Both the position numbers and the translations under genes were made by a program. A stretch of 64,000 bases of DNA from Caballeronia concitans. GTDB lineage: Bacteria; Pseudomonadota; Gammaproteobacteria; Burkholderiales; Burkholderiaceae. The notes under the pieces were generated by a model that saw nothing but the letters and a program-made list of their open reading frames with translations, made no database searches and was not told the DNA's origin. This document shows positions 49,439 through 58,114 of the stretch, in pieces. The stretch lies in contig NZ_FCNV02000002.1 in the NCBI RefSeq assembly GCF_001544615.1, forward strand, positions 124,001 to 188,000, written 5' to 3'. Positions within the stretch are counted from its first letter, which is position 1; each line of letters starts with the position of its first letter.

Positions 49439-49650
49439 GAATGGAAGAGCGACAGCCTCAACGCGCCTTCGCGCGAGACCGCGCAACGGCTCGGTTTCGA
49501 GTTCGAAGGCATCTTCCGGCAGGCGATGGTCTACAAGTGCCGCAATCGCGAAACCTCGATCAGGATTGGCCGGGCATCAGGCAAGCCTTCGAGCGATGGC
49601 TCGCCGACGACAAAACAGTTTCGACTTTTGATCGGAGGCAAGTGCCACGC
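49439..49650 (+). pseudogene. Frameshifted C-terminal fragment of a GNAT acetyltransferase
   Basis: One frame reads [20 protein letters not shown] then [19 protein letters not shown], the acetyl-CoA-binding end of RimJ/RimL-type acetyltransferases. After a shift near 49548-49558 the next frame continues [19 protein letters not shown], the usual C-terminus. A stop (TGA 49433-49435) precedes it and the N-terminal two thirds are gone. It lies just outside the MFS gene start. Non-functional. Confidence 0.75.
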
Positions 49651-49802
49651 GGTGTTCTAACCAGAGAGTGCCGACATGATGACGCGGCGGTAGCCCTCTG
49701 CAATACAGCGACATTTTTTTAATTAGTACAACCGATTCATTCGCCTTTTATAACTATCCGTGAAGGAATCTTACTGCGTCTAACCTTAGCGCTAGCTTAA
49801 GA

Positions 49803-49823
49803 AGAAAAAGGGCTTAAAAAGCC
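49803..49823 (-). terminator. Short hairpin with T-rich tail (minus strand)
   Basis: GGCTT-AAA-AAGCC (49811-49823) is followed on the minus strand by CTTTTTCTTC. The stem is only 5 bp, so it is a weak candidate. It lies in the gap 49651-50215, where no intact gene is seen. Confidence 0.3.
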
Positions 49824-49857
49824 GATCAAGTCGATGGTTCGGCGCATTCATGAGCGC

Positions 49858-49885
49858 GTCGGTGTTTCTACCGACACCGCTTTTT
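49858..49885 (+). terminator. Hairpin with T run (plus strand)
   Basis: GTCGGT (49858-49863) pairs with ACCGAC (49870-49875) over a 6-nt loop; five T residues follow at 49881-49885 after a 5-base gap. It would end transcription from the decayed acetyltransferase side before the YncE-like gene. Confidence 0.4.
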
Positions 49886-50215
49886 GCGGACGCCGGAGCG
49901 CTCGCGCTTTCTGAAGAAAGTGACTTTCGAATCTCCGACCATCGATTTACAACGCAATGCACTCGCTCTTCACGACAGCCGGAATGAAGACGCAAGCCTG
50001 TCGCCACCTCGCATCGTTTGGGGCCGCCACATGAAGCGTTCGAAGCGCTTCCAAGATTACTAAAAGAGCACCGCGCCACCGACGCACAACTTTCAGTATG
50101 CGTACGTTCATCAACCGTTCCATATAGGAACTATCAATTTATTTGTTGTGCATTGTTCAAGATGCTTGCGCATGCTTACGCCGTTAGTTCCGGTCCACCA
50201 AGGAGGAGTCATTCC

Positions 50216-51343
50216 ATGAAATTACCTGTGCTCGCGTTACTGCTTGCTGCCACTGCGGTCGTCGCCGGATGCGGCGGAAATGACGATTCACATCCAGCCT
50301 CGTCGAGTCCGAATCTGATTACCAATATTGCCGTTCCCAATGCATCGAGCCCGCCGTTCAGTTTCGATATCGGCTACGCGGAAGCAGGCCGCTACTATCT
50401 GACCGATCGCAACAACAAGGCGGTCGACGTCGTCGATACGAAATCGAACGCGCTGATCGCGCAGATTCCGGGACCGTTCGCGGGCGTCGGCAAGACGACC
50501 GACGTATCCGGTCCCGACGGCATCGTGGGAATTACCGGGACGAACACGCTTTATGTAGGCGATGTCGATTCGGTCAAGATCGTCGATACCAACGCACAGA
50601 AGACCATCAAGACGATCCCGATCAGCAATTCGGGCTCGCGCGTCGACGAAGGCTGCTACGACCCGGACGATCATCTCGTGATGTACGCAAGCCCCGGCGA
50701 GACGCCGCCCTATGTCACTATCCTCTCGACCACGACGCAGTCCATCGTGTCGAAGCTGGTCTTCAACGGATCGACGGGACTCGAGGCATGCACCTATGAT
50801 TCGAGCACGAAGAACTTTTATATCAACAACGATGGCACCGCCACCAACCCCGACGGCGAACTCGACGTCATTCCGGCGAACACGGTGAGTTCCGGTACGC
50901 TCAAGATCAGCAAGGCGTTCCCGCTCGGCAAGTGCGCGCCCACCGGCATTGCGCTCGGACCGAACAGCGACATTCTCGTGGGCTGCGATCCTTCGGCGGG
51001 CGATCCGCTCATCACGCTGATTCTCGACCGCAATACGGGCGCGCAACTGGCGTCGTTGCCGTTCGGCGGCGTCGATCAGGTGACGTACGACTCCGCATCG
51101 AACCGATACTTCCTGCCCGCGCGACACTATGTGTCGAGCGGCACGGCGGCGGCGTCGGGATTCAGTCCGCAGATGGGCGTGATCGACGGCACGACGCGAC
51201 AGTTGCTCTACAAGGTGGCGATCGGAGCGGGCGCGCACTCCGTCGCGGTGGACAGCACGCTCGGCCAGGTCTATGTGCCTTTCCAGCCGAGCACTTCGAG
51301 CCAGTTCCCGAACGGCGGCATCTCGGTCTTCACGACGAAGTAA
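50216..51343 (+). CDS. YncE-like beta-propeller lipoprotein
   Basis: A 375-aa lipoprotein: signal MKLPVLALLLAATAVVAGC with lipobox VAGC (Cys19), then a Ser/Asp-rich linker and repeated propeller strands such as YYLTDRNNKAVDVVDTKSNA and NTLYVGDVDSVKIVDTNAQK (YVTN type). Such proteins are surface or periplasmic, and their ligands are mostly unknown. AGGAGGA at 50201-50207 is an ideal ribosome site for ATG 50216; the open frame from 50018 is not used. No operon partner. It shares its fold with the N-terminal half of the protein at 33935. Confidence 0.87.
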   Translation: MKLPVLALLLAATAVVAGCGGNDDSHPASSSPNLITNIAVPNASSPPFSFDIGYAEAGRYYLTDRNNKAVDVVDTKSNALIAQIPGPFAGVGKTTDVSGPDGIVGITGTNTLYVGDVDSVKIVDTNAQKTIKTIPISNSGSRVDEGCYDPDDHLVMYASPGETPPYVTILSTTTQSIVSKLVFNGSTGLEACTYDSSTKNFYINNDGTATNPDGELDVIPANTVSSGTLKISKAFPLGKCAPTGIALGPNSDILVGCDPSAGDPLITLILDRNTGAQLASLPFGGVDQVTYDSASNRYFLPARHYVSSGTAAASGFSPQMGVIDGTTRQLLYKVAIGAGAHSVAVDSTLGQVYVPFQPSTSSQFPNGGISVFTTK

Positions 51344-51373
51344 GCACTGCGGATACACACTGCAAAGGCGAAA

Positions 51374-51401
51374 GCGCCGGAGTCGAACTGAACTCCGGCG
51401 C
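51374..51401 (+). terminator. Hairpin behind the YncE-like gene
   Basis: A perfect 10-bp GC-rich stem GCGCCGGAGT / ACTCCGGCGC with an 8-nt loop begins 31 bp after the stop. A T run is missing (CGTTT lies about 10 bp further), so it may be an incomplete intrinsic terminator. The rest of 51402-51616 has no gene. Confidence 0.6.
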
Positions 51402-51616
51402 GTCAGAACAGCCGTTTAGACGGGATGCAGGCGACAGAAAAAGCGCGCGAGTGCGTCCACCAACTCGGTTCCTCGTGCAAACGGATCGACGAGGCGCGCG
51501 CAGCTATCGACGGCAGGCCCCATGCGCCGGACGGCCGACTTGATGACCTCATCGACGCTCTTGCAAGTCAGTCCACCAACGTCTCCGCTGGCGGTAACTT
51601 TGCAAGTCGCTGACGG

Positions 51617-51892
51617 CTATCGGGGCGAATTCGCGGCCTGTGCGACCGGTTGGCCCTGCACAGCCGGCTGCGCCTGCGCCCGAACGGCTTCGTTCTCCTT
51701 CGCCTTCTTATTAGCCATGTGACGGCCTACCAGACACCCGCCTGCGGCACCAAGCACCGCATGGCCCTTTCCTACGAAGTGTCCACCAACAGCACCAACA
51801 GCCGCCCCCTTCAGACATCCTGCGGCTTGCACTTGCCCAACCGTCGTCGCAGCGAGAACGGCGACCACACACACCAATGCTTTCGATTTCAT
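51617..51892 (-). CDS. Small secreted glycine-zipper protein
   Basis: A 91-aa protein with a signal peptide (MKSKALVCVVAVLAATTVGQ, cut near VQAAG) and a glycine-zipper core, GAAVGAVGGHFVGKGHAVLG followed by AAGGCLVG, resembling Rick_17kDa/SlyB-like outer-membrane segments. The C-terminus is Gln/Ala-rich. The first mature Cys is not in a good lipobox. Function unknown; membrane association is inferred. Confidence 0.75.
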   Translation of the reverse strand: MKSKALVCVVAVLAATTVGQVQAAGCLKGAAVGAVGGHFVGKGHAVLGAAGGCLVGRHMANKKAKENEAVRAQAQPAVQGQPVAQAANSPR

Positions 51893-52571
51893 TCTCGTTT
51901 TCCGTACATCAATAATTGGGAATCAAAGGCATGTGACGCAGTAAGATGCATTCACACGGCGCACACACTTCACGGCGGTAAACGGTCGACGCTCGTTCGT
52001 CGATGACGTGCGGCTCTCTTTAATTGAAACAGGATGTTGCACCGCTGCTGACCGTCATGCCGCCGCTAACGGGCTCGGCGTCCGTGACTCCGGCGTACGA
52101 GATTCGCCGGCGCGCACTCCGCCGCCGGCACCCGTCCTCCGCTTCGTGCCTTCATGCGCCTATCGCCTGCTGATCAGCCTCATGCGACTTGCGTCGTGTG
52201 ATTGGCTGAATGGCTAGGGTGCTGAGTCCCGCTGGAAAGAAGCGCATTCCCGTCTTTCTCGGCGGCGGCCGCAATCACACCGGCCCTTCCCCGCCCTTTG
52301 CGCGCTGTCGCGCCGTGCGGGCCCGCGCAAACCGCCTTGATACTGATAACCCGCATTCTCACGGACGGCTTTAATAGCAGTTTTCTCGCACGTTTCATTA
52401 AACACTGCGACACGCGTGTGTTGATGTAATCATGCGGGTCGTCTCCGTGCCATCGTTACTGTCGCCTCATATTGGATCGATTGATCCAAAACACACGATC
52501 GGCCCCGAAAGCGCGACGATATTACGCCAGGAGCGCCCGCGCCGGGCGAGCGCTCGTCACCAGATCTCGGA
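51893..52571. other. Intergenic stretch, no clear gene
   Basis: About 680 bp, less GC-rich than its surroundings. On the minus strand near 52330-52400 a short frame reads VFNETCEKTAIKAVRENAGY QYQGG before running into low-complexity GC-rich sequence; it looks coding but has no recognisable family or ribosome site. An operator-like palindrome lies at 52472-52489. Confidence 0.4.
52472..52489. promoter_or_regulatory. Perfect palindrome TTGGATC-GATT-GATCCAA
   Basis: Seven-base perfect arms around a 4-bp spacer form an 18-bp operator-like site. It lies 82 bp beyond the 3' end of the ACS permease gene, where no gene start is apparent, so it appears orphaned. It resembles sites of GntR or LacI-type dimers in general form only. 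Confidence 0.45.
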
Positions 52572-53876
52572 TCAACGATCGGCGAGCTTGCCTGAAATGG
52601 ACCGCACCGCGAATGCCCCGATGACCATGAAGACCGCGACTGCATAGAGTCCGATGCTGTTGTTGTGCGTGGTCACATTTAGCCAGCCGACCATGTAAGG
52701 CGACACGAAACCCGCCAGATTGCCGACGCAATTGATGCCCGCGATGCCCGCCGCCGCGGACGTGCCGGCGAGGAACGCGGCCGGGATGCCCCAGAACAAC
52801 GATAGCGCCGACAGGATGCCCGCTGCCGCGACGCTTAGCGCGATCACCGCGAGCGCGGGTTGATGCCCCACGTAACCACTCGCCGCGAAGCCGATCGCGC
52901 CGATCACGAGCGCCACCGAAAAGTGCATGCGCCGCGAGCGGAACTTGTCGGCGCTCACGCCCGTTAGAATGATCGCCGGAATCGCGACGATATAAGGAAT
53001 CGCCGAGAGCCAGCCGATCAGCTCGACGTTCGTGAGTCCGCTGTCCTTGATGATCGACGGCAGCCAGAAACTGATGCCATAGAGGCCGATGATCTGGCAG
53101 AAGTACACGCCGCACAGCTTCCAGATGTTGACGTCGGAAAGGAACGCGCGCGCGTCGTGATGCGCGGTCTTGTCCGCTTCCTCACGTTCCACCGCGTGCG
53201 TGACGAGGCGCTTTTCATCGTCGGTCAGCCACTTGGCCTGACTCGGCTTGTCGACCATGAGCCACAGCACCATGATGCCGACGATCAGCGCCGGAATCGC
53301 TTCGATGAGGAAAAGCCATTGCCACGCGGCCATGACGCCCGAGTGTCTGAACGCCGAGAGGATCCATCCCGACAGCGGCCCGCCGACGATCCCCGCAAGC
53401 GGAATCGCGATGTAATACACGCCGTACGCGAAGCCGCGCTTTTTCGCGGGGAACCAGTACGTGAGATACAGCATGATGCCCGGCGAAAATCCCGCTTCGG
53501 CGACGCCCAATAGAAAGCGCACCAGATAAAACTGGAACGGCGTCTTCACGAGAAGCGTGAGCGCCGAGATGATCGCCCACGTGATCATGATGCGCGCGAT
53601 CCAGCGCCGCGCACCCACGCGATGCAGGATCAGATTGCTGGGCACCTCGAAGATGAAGTAGCCGATGAAGAAGATGCCCGCGCCGAGGCCATAGACGGCA
53701 TCGGAGAAACCGAGATCCGACAGCATCTGCAGCTTCGCGAAGCCTACGTTCACGCGATCCAGATAATTGCAGAGATAGCACAGCACGATGAACGGCATGA
53801 TGCGCCACGTGATCTTGCGGTACACGTCAGTCGTACCCGATTGTGCAACGCCTAGCGTTTCGCTGATTTGGCTCAT
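52572..53876 (-). CDS. MFS transporter, ACS family
   Basis: A 434-aa anion:cation symporter. [20 protein letters not shown] and GVAEAGFSPGIMLYLTYWFP are the family motifs shared with tartrate, glucarate and phthalate carriers. GGAGGAG gives ATG 53876 a strong ribosome site. It lies 94 bp downstream of the SAF-domain oxidoreductase on the same strand, with hairpins between, so it may be co-expressed at a lower level and import that enzyme's substrate or a precursor. Confidence 0.88.
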   Translation of the reverse strand: MSQISETLGVAQSGTTDVYRKITWRIMPFIVLCYLCNYLDRVNVGFAKLQMLSDLGFSDAVYGLGAGIFFIGYFIFEVPSNLILHRVGARRWIARIMITWAIISALTLLVKTPFQFYLVRFLLGVAEAGFSPGIMLYLTYWFPAKKRGFAYGVYYIAIPLAGIVGGPLSGWILSAFRHSGVMAAWQWLFLIEAIPALIVGIMVLWLMVDKPSQAKWLTDDEKRLVTHAVEREEADKTAHHDARAFLSDVNIWKLCGVYFCQIIGLYGISFWLPSIIKDSGLTNVELIGWLSAIPYIVAIPAIILTGVSADKFRSRRMHFSVALVIGAIGFAASGYVGHQPALAVIALSVAAAGILSALSLFWGIPAAFLAGTSAAAGIAGINCVGNLAGFVSPYMVGWLNVTTHNNSIGLYAVAVFMVIGAFAVRSISGKLADR

Positions 53877-53888
53877 GTCTCCTCCGTC

Positions 53889-53945
53889 GCCCTTTACCGG
53901 GCGTTGAGAGTGCGAAGCGCCCGGGCCATCGAATGGACCGGGCGC
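53889..53945 (-). terminator. Two hairpins between the oxidoreductase and permease genes
   Basis: GCGCCCGG / CCGGGCGC (53917-53924 and 53938-53945), extended by CCAT/ATGG inside after one mismatch, forms a very stable hairpin 26 bp after the oxidoreductase stop. A smaller one, CGCCC / GGGCG, lies at 53889-53904. Without T runs they may stabilise the mRNA 3' end or cause partial termination, giving unequal expression. Confidence 0.5.
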
Positions 53946-53970
53946 ACGGGATCAAACAGGTTTCATGCTT

Positions 53971-55350
53971 TCAGCTCGCGAGTTTTTGCGCGGGCACCTC
54001 CAGCTTCATCTCGGCGCGGAAGATGTCTTCCATCTCCCGCCGCACGCGCACCGATTCCTTGCTTGCGTCGAATGCGACATCGCTCCATCGCACGGGCTGT
54101 CCCGCCGCGACCGGACGTTGCAGCACCACGTTATGCGCGAGCCCGATGGGCAACGCGCCCTGAATCAGCGAATCGGCGGCGGGCATCAGCTTGCCGTAGA
54201 CGGTATGGCCGCCCTCGCCGTCGAGACGCTCGCCCGCACGCAGATCGCGCTTCGCCGTAGCTGCGACATCGCCATGAAAACCCGCGGTCGCACCGGTCGC
54301 CTCGCCGCGCACGGCGATGCTCGCGATCGACTGCCCGAGTTCGAGGCCGATCAGGTGATACGGCTTGTACATCGCGGCGAAGCGGCCGGTGCTGTCGGTC
54401 TTGAGGCCGTACTGGGCGAAGCAGTCGCGCACATAATCAGTCGGCGCTTCGAAGACCGCGTACACGCCCCAGCGCAGATCGCGGAACACAGGGCGGCCAT
54501 CGCGTTCGAGCGACGACACCACTTCCACGCTGCCGCGATGCGGCAGGATGCCCCCTTCCGATGCCGGGCGCAGCAGGCTCGGCAGATCATCGACGCCGCA
54601 CGCGGGGAACGCGAGACCGTCGGCGGGCGGACGCAGATCGCATGCATTGGACACAGCCGCCATTTCGAGCGCGGACTTCGTGCCGTCGAGGAACGAGTTG
54701 AACATCTGCGCGTTGAAGTCGCCGGAGCCGACCTGTTCTTCCGTGAAGCCGTAGTGGCCCCAGACCGTGTCGGGCGTCGATTGATGGTAGATGGGCAGAT
54801 ACTTCGTGCCCTTCCCCGCGCAGATCACCTCCATGCCGATGGTGCGCGCCCAGTCGACGATCTCCGCGATGAGCGCGGGCTGATCGCCCGAGGCCATCGA
54901 GTAGATGATGCCCGCTTCCTCGGCGCGGCGCGCGAGCAGCGGACCGGCGAGCACGTCTGCTTCGACGTTGACCATCACGACGTGCTTGCGATGCTTGCAG
55001 CACAGAAGCGCGTGATGAATGCCGGCTGCGGGGCTGCCCGTCGCGTCGATGACGATATCGACGTGATCGCTGGCGATCATGGCGTCGGCGTCGTCGGTGA
55101 TAAACGTCGAACCGTTCGCTCTTGCTTCGGCCCATGAACGTGCGGAATAGCGCGCTTCTTCCCAGCCCACGCGCTTTAGCGACGCGCGGGCGCGGTCGGG
55201 CGACAAATCGGCCACGCCGACCAGATGAATGCCCGGCGTGCGCGGCGCCTGCGACAGATACATGGAGCCGAATTTCCCCGCGCCGATCAGACCGACCTTC
55301 ACCGGCTTGCCTTCCTGCCCGCGGGCCTTGAGTTTCGCAATGAGCGACAT
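53971..55350 (-). CDS. NAD(P)-dependent oxidoreductase with C-terminal SAF domain
   Basis: A 459-aa protein of the homoserine-dehydrogenase-like/SAF group. The N-terminal fold is KVGLIGAGKFGSMYLSQAPR, with VDIVIDATGSPAAGIHHAL following. A middle domain contains GKGTKYLPIYHQSTPDTVWG. The C-terminal part (about 345-445) has the SAF-type AKRDLRAGERLDGEGGHTVYG. Members occur in sugar-acid catabolic clusters, but the reaction is not settled. It is divergent from a LysR gene across about 90-145 bp and followed by an ACS permease, which supports an organic-acid or sugar-acid substrate. Confidence 0.82.
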   Translation of the reverse strand: MSLIAKLKARGQEGKPVKVGLIGAGKFGSMYLSQAPRTPGIHLVGVADLSPDRARASLKRVGWEEARYSARSWAEARANGSTFITDDADAMIASDHVDIVIDATGSPAAGIHHALLCCKHRKHVVMVNVEADVLAGPLLARRAEEAGIIYSMASGDQPALIAEIVDWARTIGMEVICAGKGTKYLPIYHQSTPDTVWGHYGFTEEQVGSGDFNAQMFNSFLDGTKSALEMAAVSNACDLRPPADGLAFPACGVDDLPSLLRPASEGGILPHRGSVEVVSSLERDGRPVFRDLRWGVYAVFEAPTDYVRDCFAQYGLKTDSTGRFAAMYKPYHLIGLELGQSIASIAVRGEATGATAGFHGDVAATAKRDLRAGERLDGEGGHTVYGKLMPAADSLIQGALPIGLAHNVVLQRPVAAGQPVRWSDVAFDASKESVRVRREMEDIFRAEMKLEVPAQKLAS

Positions 55351-55495
55351 GTCGTGTGTCTCCTGAATTGTCAGCGCCTCCGCGTCTGTCGAGAGGCGCC
55401 GCGTTCTCTGTGTTCGCAGAGTTCAGGAGCAAGATAGCAGCATGTTTTTTGCAATAGAATGCGCAAATCGGCAACTGCTCTGTGCACAAATCCAC

Positions 55496-56383
55496 ATGCG
55501 AGGCTTCGACTGGGACGACATTCAGGCATTCCTCGCCATCTCGCGCGCAGGCCGGCTGACGGTCGCGGCGCAACAAATGGGCGTCGATCATTCGACCTTG
55601 AGCCGGCGCGTGGCCGCGCTCGAAAAGGCCCTCGGCGCGAGGCTTTTCGACCGCAGCTCACTCGGCTTCGTGCTCACGCCCGAGGGCGAGCGCGCCCTGA
55701 GCGACGCTGAAGGCATGGAAAGCCTTGCCATGCGCATGCGTCATCGTCTGGAAGATGCGTCGTTCGGTCTGACAGGCAGCGTGCGCATCGGCACGCCAGA
55801 GGGATTCGGAACCTATTTTCTGGCGCCGCGCATCCCGCAGATTGCCGCAGTGCATCCGCAACTGGAAATCGAACTGATCGCGAATCCTCGCATGTTCAGT
55901 CTTTCGAAGCGGGAGGCCGATCTCGCGGTCAGCATGACGCGGCCTGCGCAAGGGCGCGTGTATGCGCACAAGCTGACCGATTACGCGCTGGGCGTCTATG
56001 CGTCGCGCGATTATCTGGAGCGGCATTCGAAGATCGCGTCGCGGCTCGACTTGCTGAAGCATCCGTGGGTCGGATACGTCGAGGATCAGATGTGGTCCGC
56101 GGAATTGAACCATCTGCCGCAGATTTCGAGTTCTCTCGTGCCGACGATCCGCATTTCGAACGTCATCAGTCAGGCGGCGGCCGTTTCGGGCGGAGCGGGA
56201 CTCGGCGTGTTGCCCTGTTTCATCGCGCGCACCGATCCGAATCTCGTGCGTCTCTTTTGCGATGAGATTGCGTTGTCGCGGGCATATTGGCTCGTGACGC
56301 TTGCGGAAACGCGCGATGTCGCGCGGGTCAGGTGGCTCGCGGATTTCATCCGCAATGAATGTGCGGGAAATTGGTTTCTATAA
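55496..56383 (+). CDS. LysR family transcriptional regulator
   Basis: A 295-aa LysR regulator: HTH FDWDDIQAFLAISRAGRLTV followed by DHSTLSRRVAALEKALGARL, then the effector domain. ATG 55496 gives the canonical N-terminus (MRGFDWDDIQ) but lacks a clear ribosome site; ATG 55442 has AGGAG at 55424-55428, 13 bp upstream, and would add 18 residues. It is divergent from the SAF oxidoreductase gene and probably controls it and the permease. Confidence 0.9.
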   Translation: MRGFDWDDIQAFLAISRAGRLTVAAQQMGVDHSTLSRRVAALEKALGARLFDRSSLGFVLTPEGERALSDAEGMESLAMRMRHRLEDASFGLTGSVRIGTPEGFGTYFLAPRIPQIAAVHPQLEIELIANPRMFSLSKREADLAVSMTRPAQGRVYAHKLTDYALGVYASRDYLERHSKIASRLDLLKHPWVGYVEDQMWSAELNHLPQISSSLVPTIRISNVISQAAAVSGGAGLGVLPCFIARTDPNLVRLFCDEIALSRAYWLVTLAETRDVARVRWLADFIRNECAGNWFL

Positions 56384-56539
56384 GATTTTTTTAAACTGAC
56401 GAATGCACGGGACTCGCGCTCGATGTCCGTATTGCCTCGTGTGGCGCACTCGCGGGAGCATTCGTCCGGCGGGATTTGTCGCGAGTAACTATTCGCGGCG
56501 GCCGGAGGGACTGTGCGGGCTTGCGCTCAGCCCAACGGC

Positions 56540-56729
56540 GGCACAGCGCCAATAAAACGCACCGTCGCACCCATGCGCGACGTCGCAACCGTCTGATTAG
56601 CGCCCTCTCCACCATGCAGTCGCCAGACGCCGGGCCACGCATCGGCTGTCTGGGCACGGGCAAGGCGGCTCAGCGCAGCACCGAATCGGTATTGACGCTG
56701 CCGAGCGCCACGACGTCACCCGGTCTCAT
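56540..56729 (-). pseudogene. Decayed PfkB/ribokinase-family sugar kinase, N-terminal part
   Basis: Directly after rpiB on the same strand, ATG 56729 opens MRPGDVVALGSVNTDSVLR and meets a stop. Further on, in another frame, GANQTVATSRMGATVRFIGA (about 56604-56545) is the GGKGANQAVAAARLGA motif of ribokinases. The conserved remainder, including the C-terminal catalytic GAGD region, is absent. The rest of the gap 56384-56741 has no gene. A kinase was probably once part of this operon. Confidence 0.7.
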
Positions 56730-56741
56730 GCGGGAGCGCCT

Positions 56742-57194
56742 TCAACCATTGGCGCCTTTTTCGAGTGCATTGAGTTTCTCGACGCGTCTGCGGAAATCGG
56801 CATCGGTGGAAAATTCCGCAGACAGGAACGCATCGATCAAATCGGTCGCGAGCCACGCACCGACGATCTGTGCACCCAAACACATCACGTTGACGTCGTC
56901 ATGCTCGACCGATTGATGCGCCGAATGCACGTCGTGACACACCGCCGCGCGAATGCCGCGAATCTTGTTCGCCGCGATCGATGCGCCCACGCCCGTGCCG
57001 CACACCATGATGCCGCGCTGCGCATTACCCGTCAGCACTTCGCCCGTCACCATCTGCGCGATGTCCGGAAAGTCCACCGGCGTGTCGCTGAAGCCGCCGA
57101 CATCGATCACGTCATGACCGCGCAACTTGATATGGTCGACCACCGCGGCCTTCAACGACCACCCGGCATGGTCCGAGCCGATTACGATACGCAT
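56742..57194 (-). CDS. rpiB: RpiB/LacAB-family sugar-phosphate isomerase
   Basis: A 150-aa isomerase. Asp8-His9 (IGSDHAGW), Cys65 in VCGTGVGASIAANK and His87-Asp in CHDVHSA match the RpiB active site. The family interconverts ribose-5-P/ribulose-5-P, allose-6-P or tetrulose phosphates. In this ABC-importer operon, next to the kinase remnant, a role in a less common sugar or sugar-acid pathway is likely. GAGGGAG precedes ATG 57194; the frame to 57242 is unsupported. Confidence 0.88.
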   Translation of the reverse strand: MRIVIGSDHAGWSLKAAVVDHIKLRGHDVIDVGGFSDTPVDFPDIAQMVTGEVLTGNAQRGIMVCGTGVGASIAANKIRGIRAAVCHDVHSAHQSVEHDDVNVMCLGAQIVGAWLATDLIDAFLSAEFSTDADFRRRVEKLNALEKGANG

Positions 57195-57266
57195 CCGAAA
57201 CTCCCTCTTCTGAATCGTCATGTGATGGCGCGCGCGATGCACGCACCGTGAGTCGTGCGGGTTCGT

Positions 57267-58058
57267 TCAGCGCATCTGCGGCGGCAGTTCGCTGTGATGG
57301 TATTTCTTGTAGATGGCGTTGAGCTTGCCGTTCTTGATGTTCGTGTCGATCCACTCGTTGAGCTTGGCGAGGAGACGCGATTCGCCCTTCTTTACGCCGA
57401 TGGCGAGATCGAACACATGCAGCGTGACCTTCTTTTCGAACGGATGGTCGGGCGCCTTCAACGTAACCTGATTAACCAGCGTCAGCGAGGTGGCAATCAA
57501 CTCGCACTGTCCGCTGACGGCAGCGGTGACGTCGGTCGCGTCATCGTCGTAGCGGGCAATCTGGAAGCCCTTGTCGCGTGACATCTTCGTCAGTTCCAGG
57601 TCCTGTGTGGTGCCGCGCGTCACGCACACCGTGTGCCCTTTCAGCTCGTCGATGCTTTTCACCGCCACGTCTTTGCGTCCGGCGATGACGGATTCCAGCA
57701 CGGCATACGGCCTGGAGAAATCGATCACCTGCGCGCGTTCCGGCGTCACCGAAAGCGTCGAGATCGCGACATCCGCCTTGCCTGTCTGCAAGTTGGGAAT
57801 GCGGGTCGCGCCGGTGGTCTGCACAAAATCCAGCTTCATGCCCCAATCCTTGGCGAGAAGCTGCGCGGTCTCGACATCCGAGCCGACCGGTTTCATGCTT
57901 GCGTCCATCATGCCCGAGGGCGGAATCGCAAGATCAGTCGCAATACGCAGGGTCTTGCTCTTGGTGACGTCGTCGAGTGCGTCGGCATGCGCGGTGCCGA
58001 CTCCGGCGCTAAGGAAGCAGACGGTCAGCGCGGTCAATACGAGCGGGGTTTGTCTCAT
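57267..58058 (-). CDS. Polar amino acid-type ABC substrate-binding protein
   Basis: A 263-aa family 3 (SBP_bac_3) binding protein. The signal peptide (MRQTPLVLTALTVCFLSAGV...) ends THA-DAL. Mature motifs include LRIATDLAIPPSGMMDASM and GKADVAISTLSVTPERAQVI, typical of the family. The start ATG 58058 has AGGAGA about 9 bp upstream of a short spacer; the frame to 58193 is a shadow. It supplies the importer encoded by the next three genes. The ligand is unknown. Confidence 0.9.
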   Translation of the reverse strand: MRQTPLVLTALTVCFLSAGVGTAHADALDDVTKSKTLRIATDLAIPPSGMMDASMKPVGSDVETAQLLAKDWGMKLDFVQTTGATRIPNLQTGKADVAISTLSVTPERAQVIDFSRPYAVLESVIAGRKDVAVKSIDELKGHTVCVTRGTTQDLELTKMSRDKGFQIARYDDDATDVTAAVSGQCELIATSLTLVNQVTLKAPDHPFEKKVTLHVFDLAIGVKKGESRLLAKLNEWIDTNIKNGKLNAIYKKYHHSELPPQMR

Positions 58059-58114
58059 GATGCTGCGGTCTCCTGTTTTGAATGTGTTTCTCATCGTGAT
58101 GCTGCCGTGCGGCC

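Noticed and set aside
49792-50079. 95-codon minus-strand frame before the YncE-like lipoprotein
   Set aside because: No recognisable motif, overlaps two hairpins and has no ribosome site.
52214-52405. Minus-strand small frame with ETCEKTAIKAVRENAGYQYQ
   Set aside because: Short coding-like start runs into low-complexity sequence; no family and no ribosome site.
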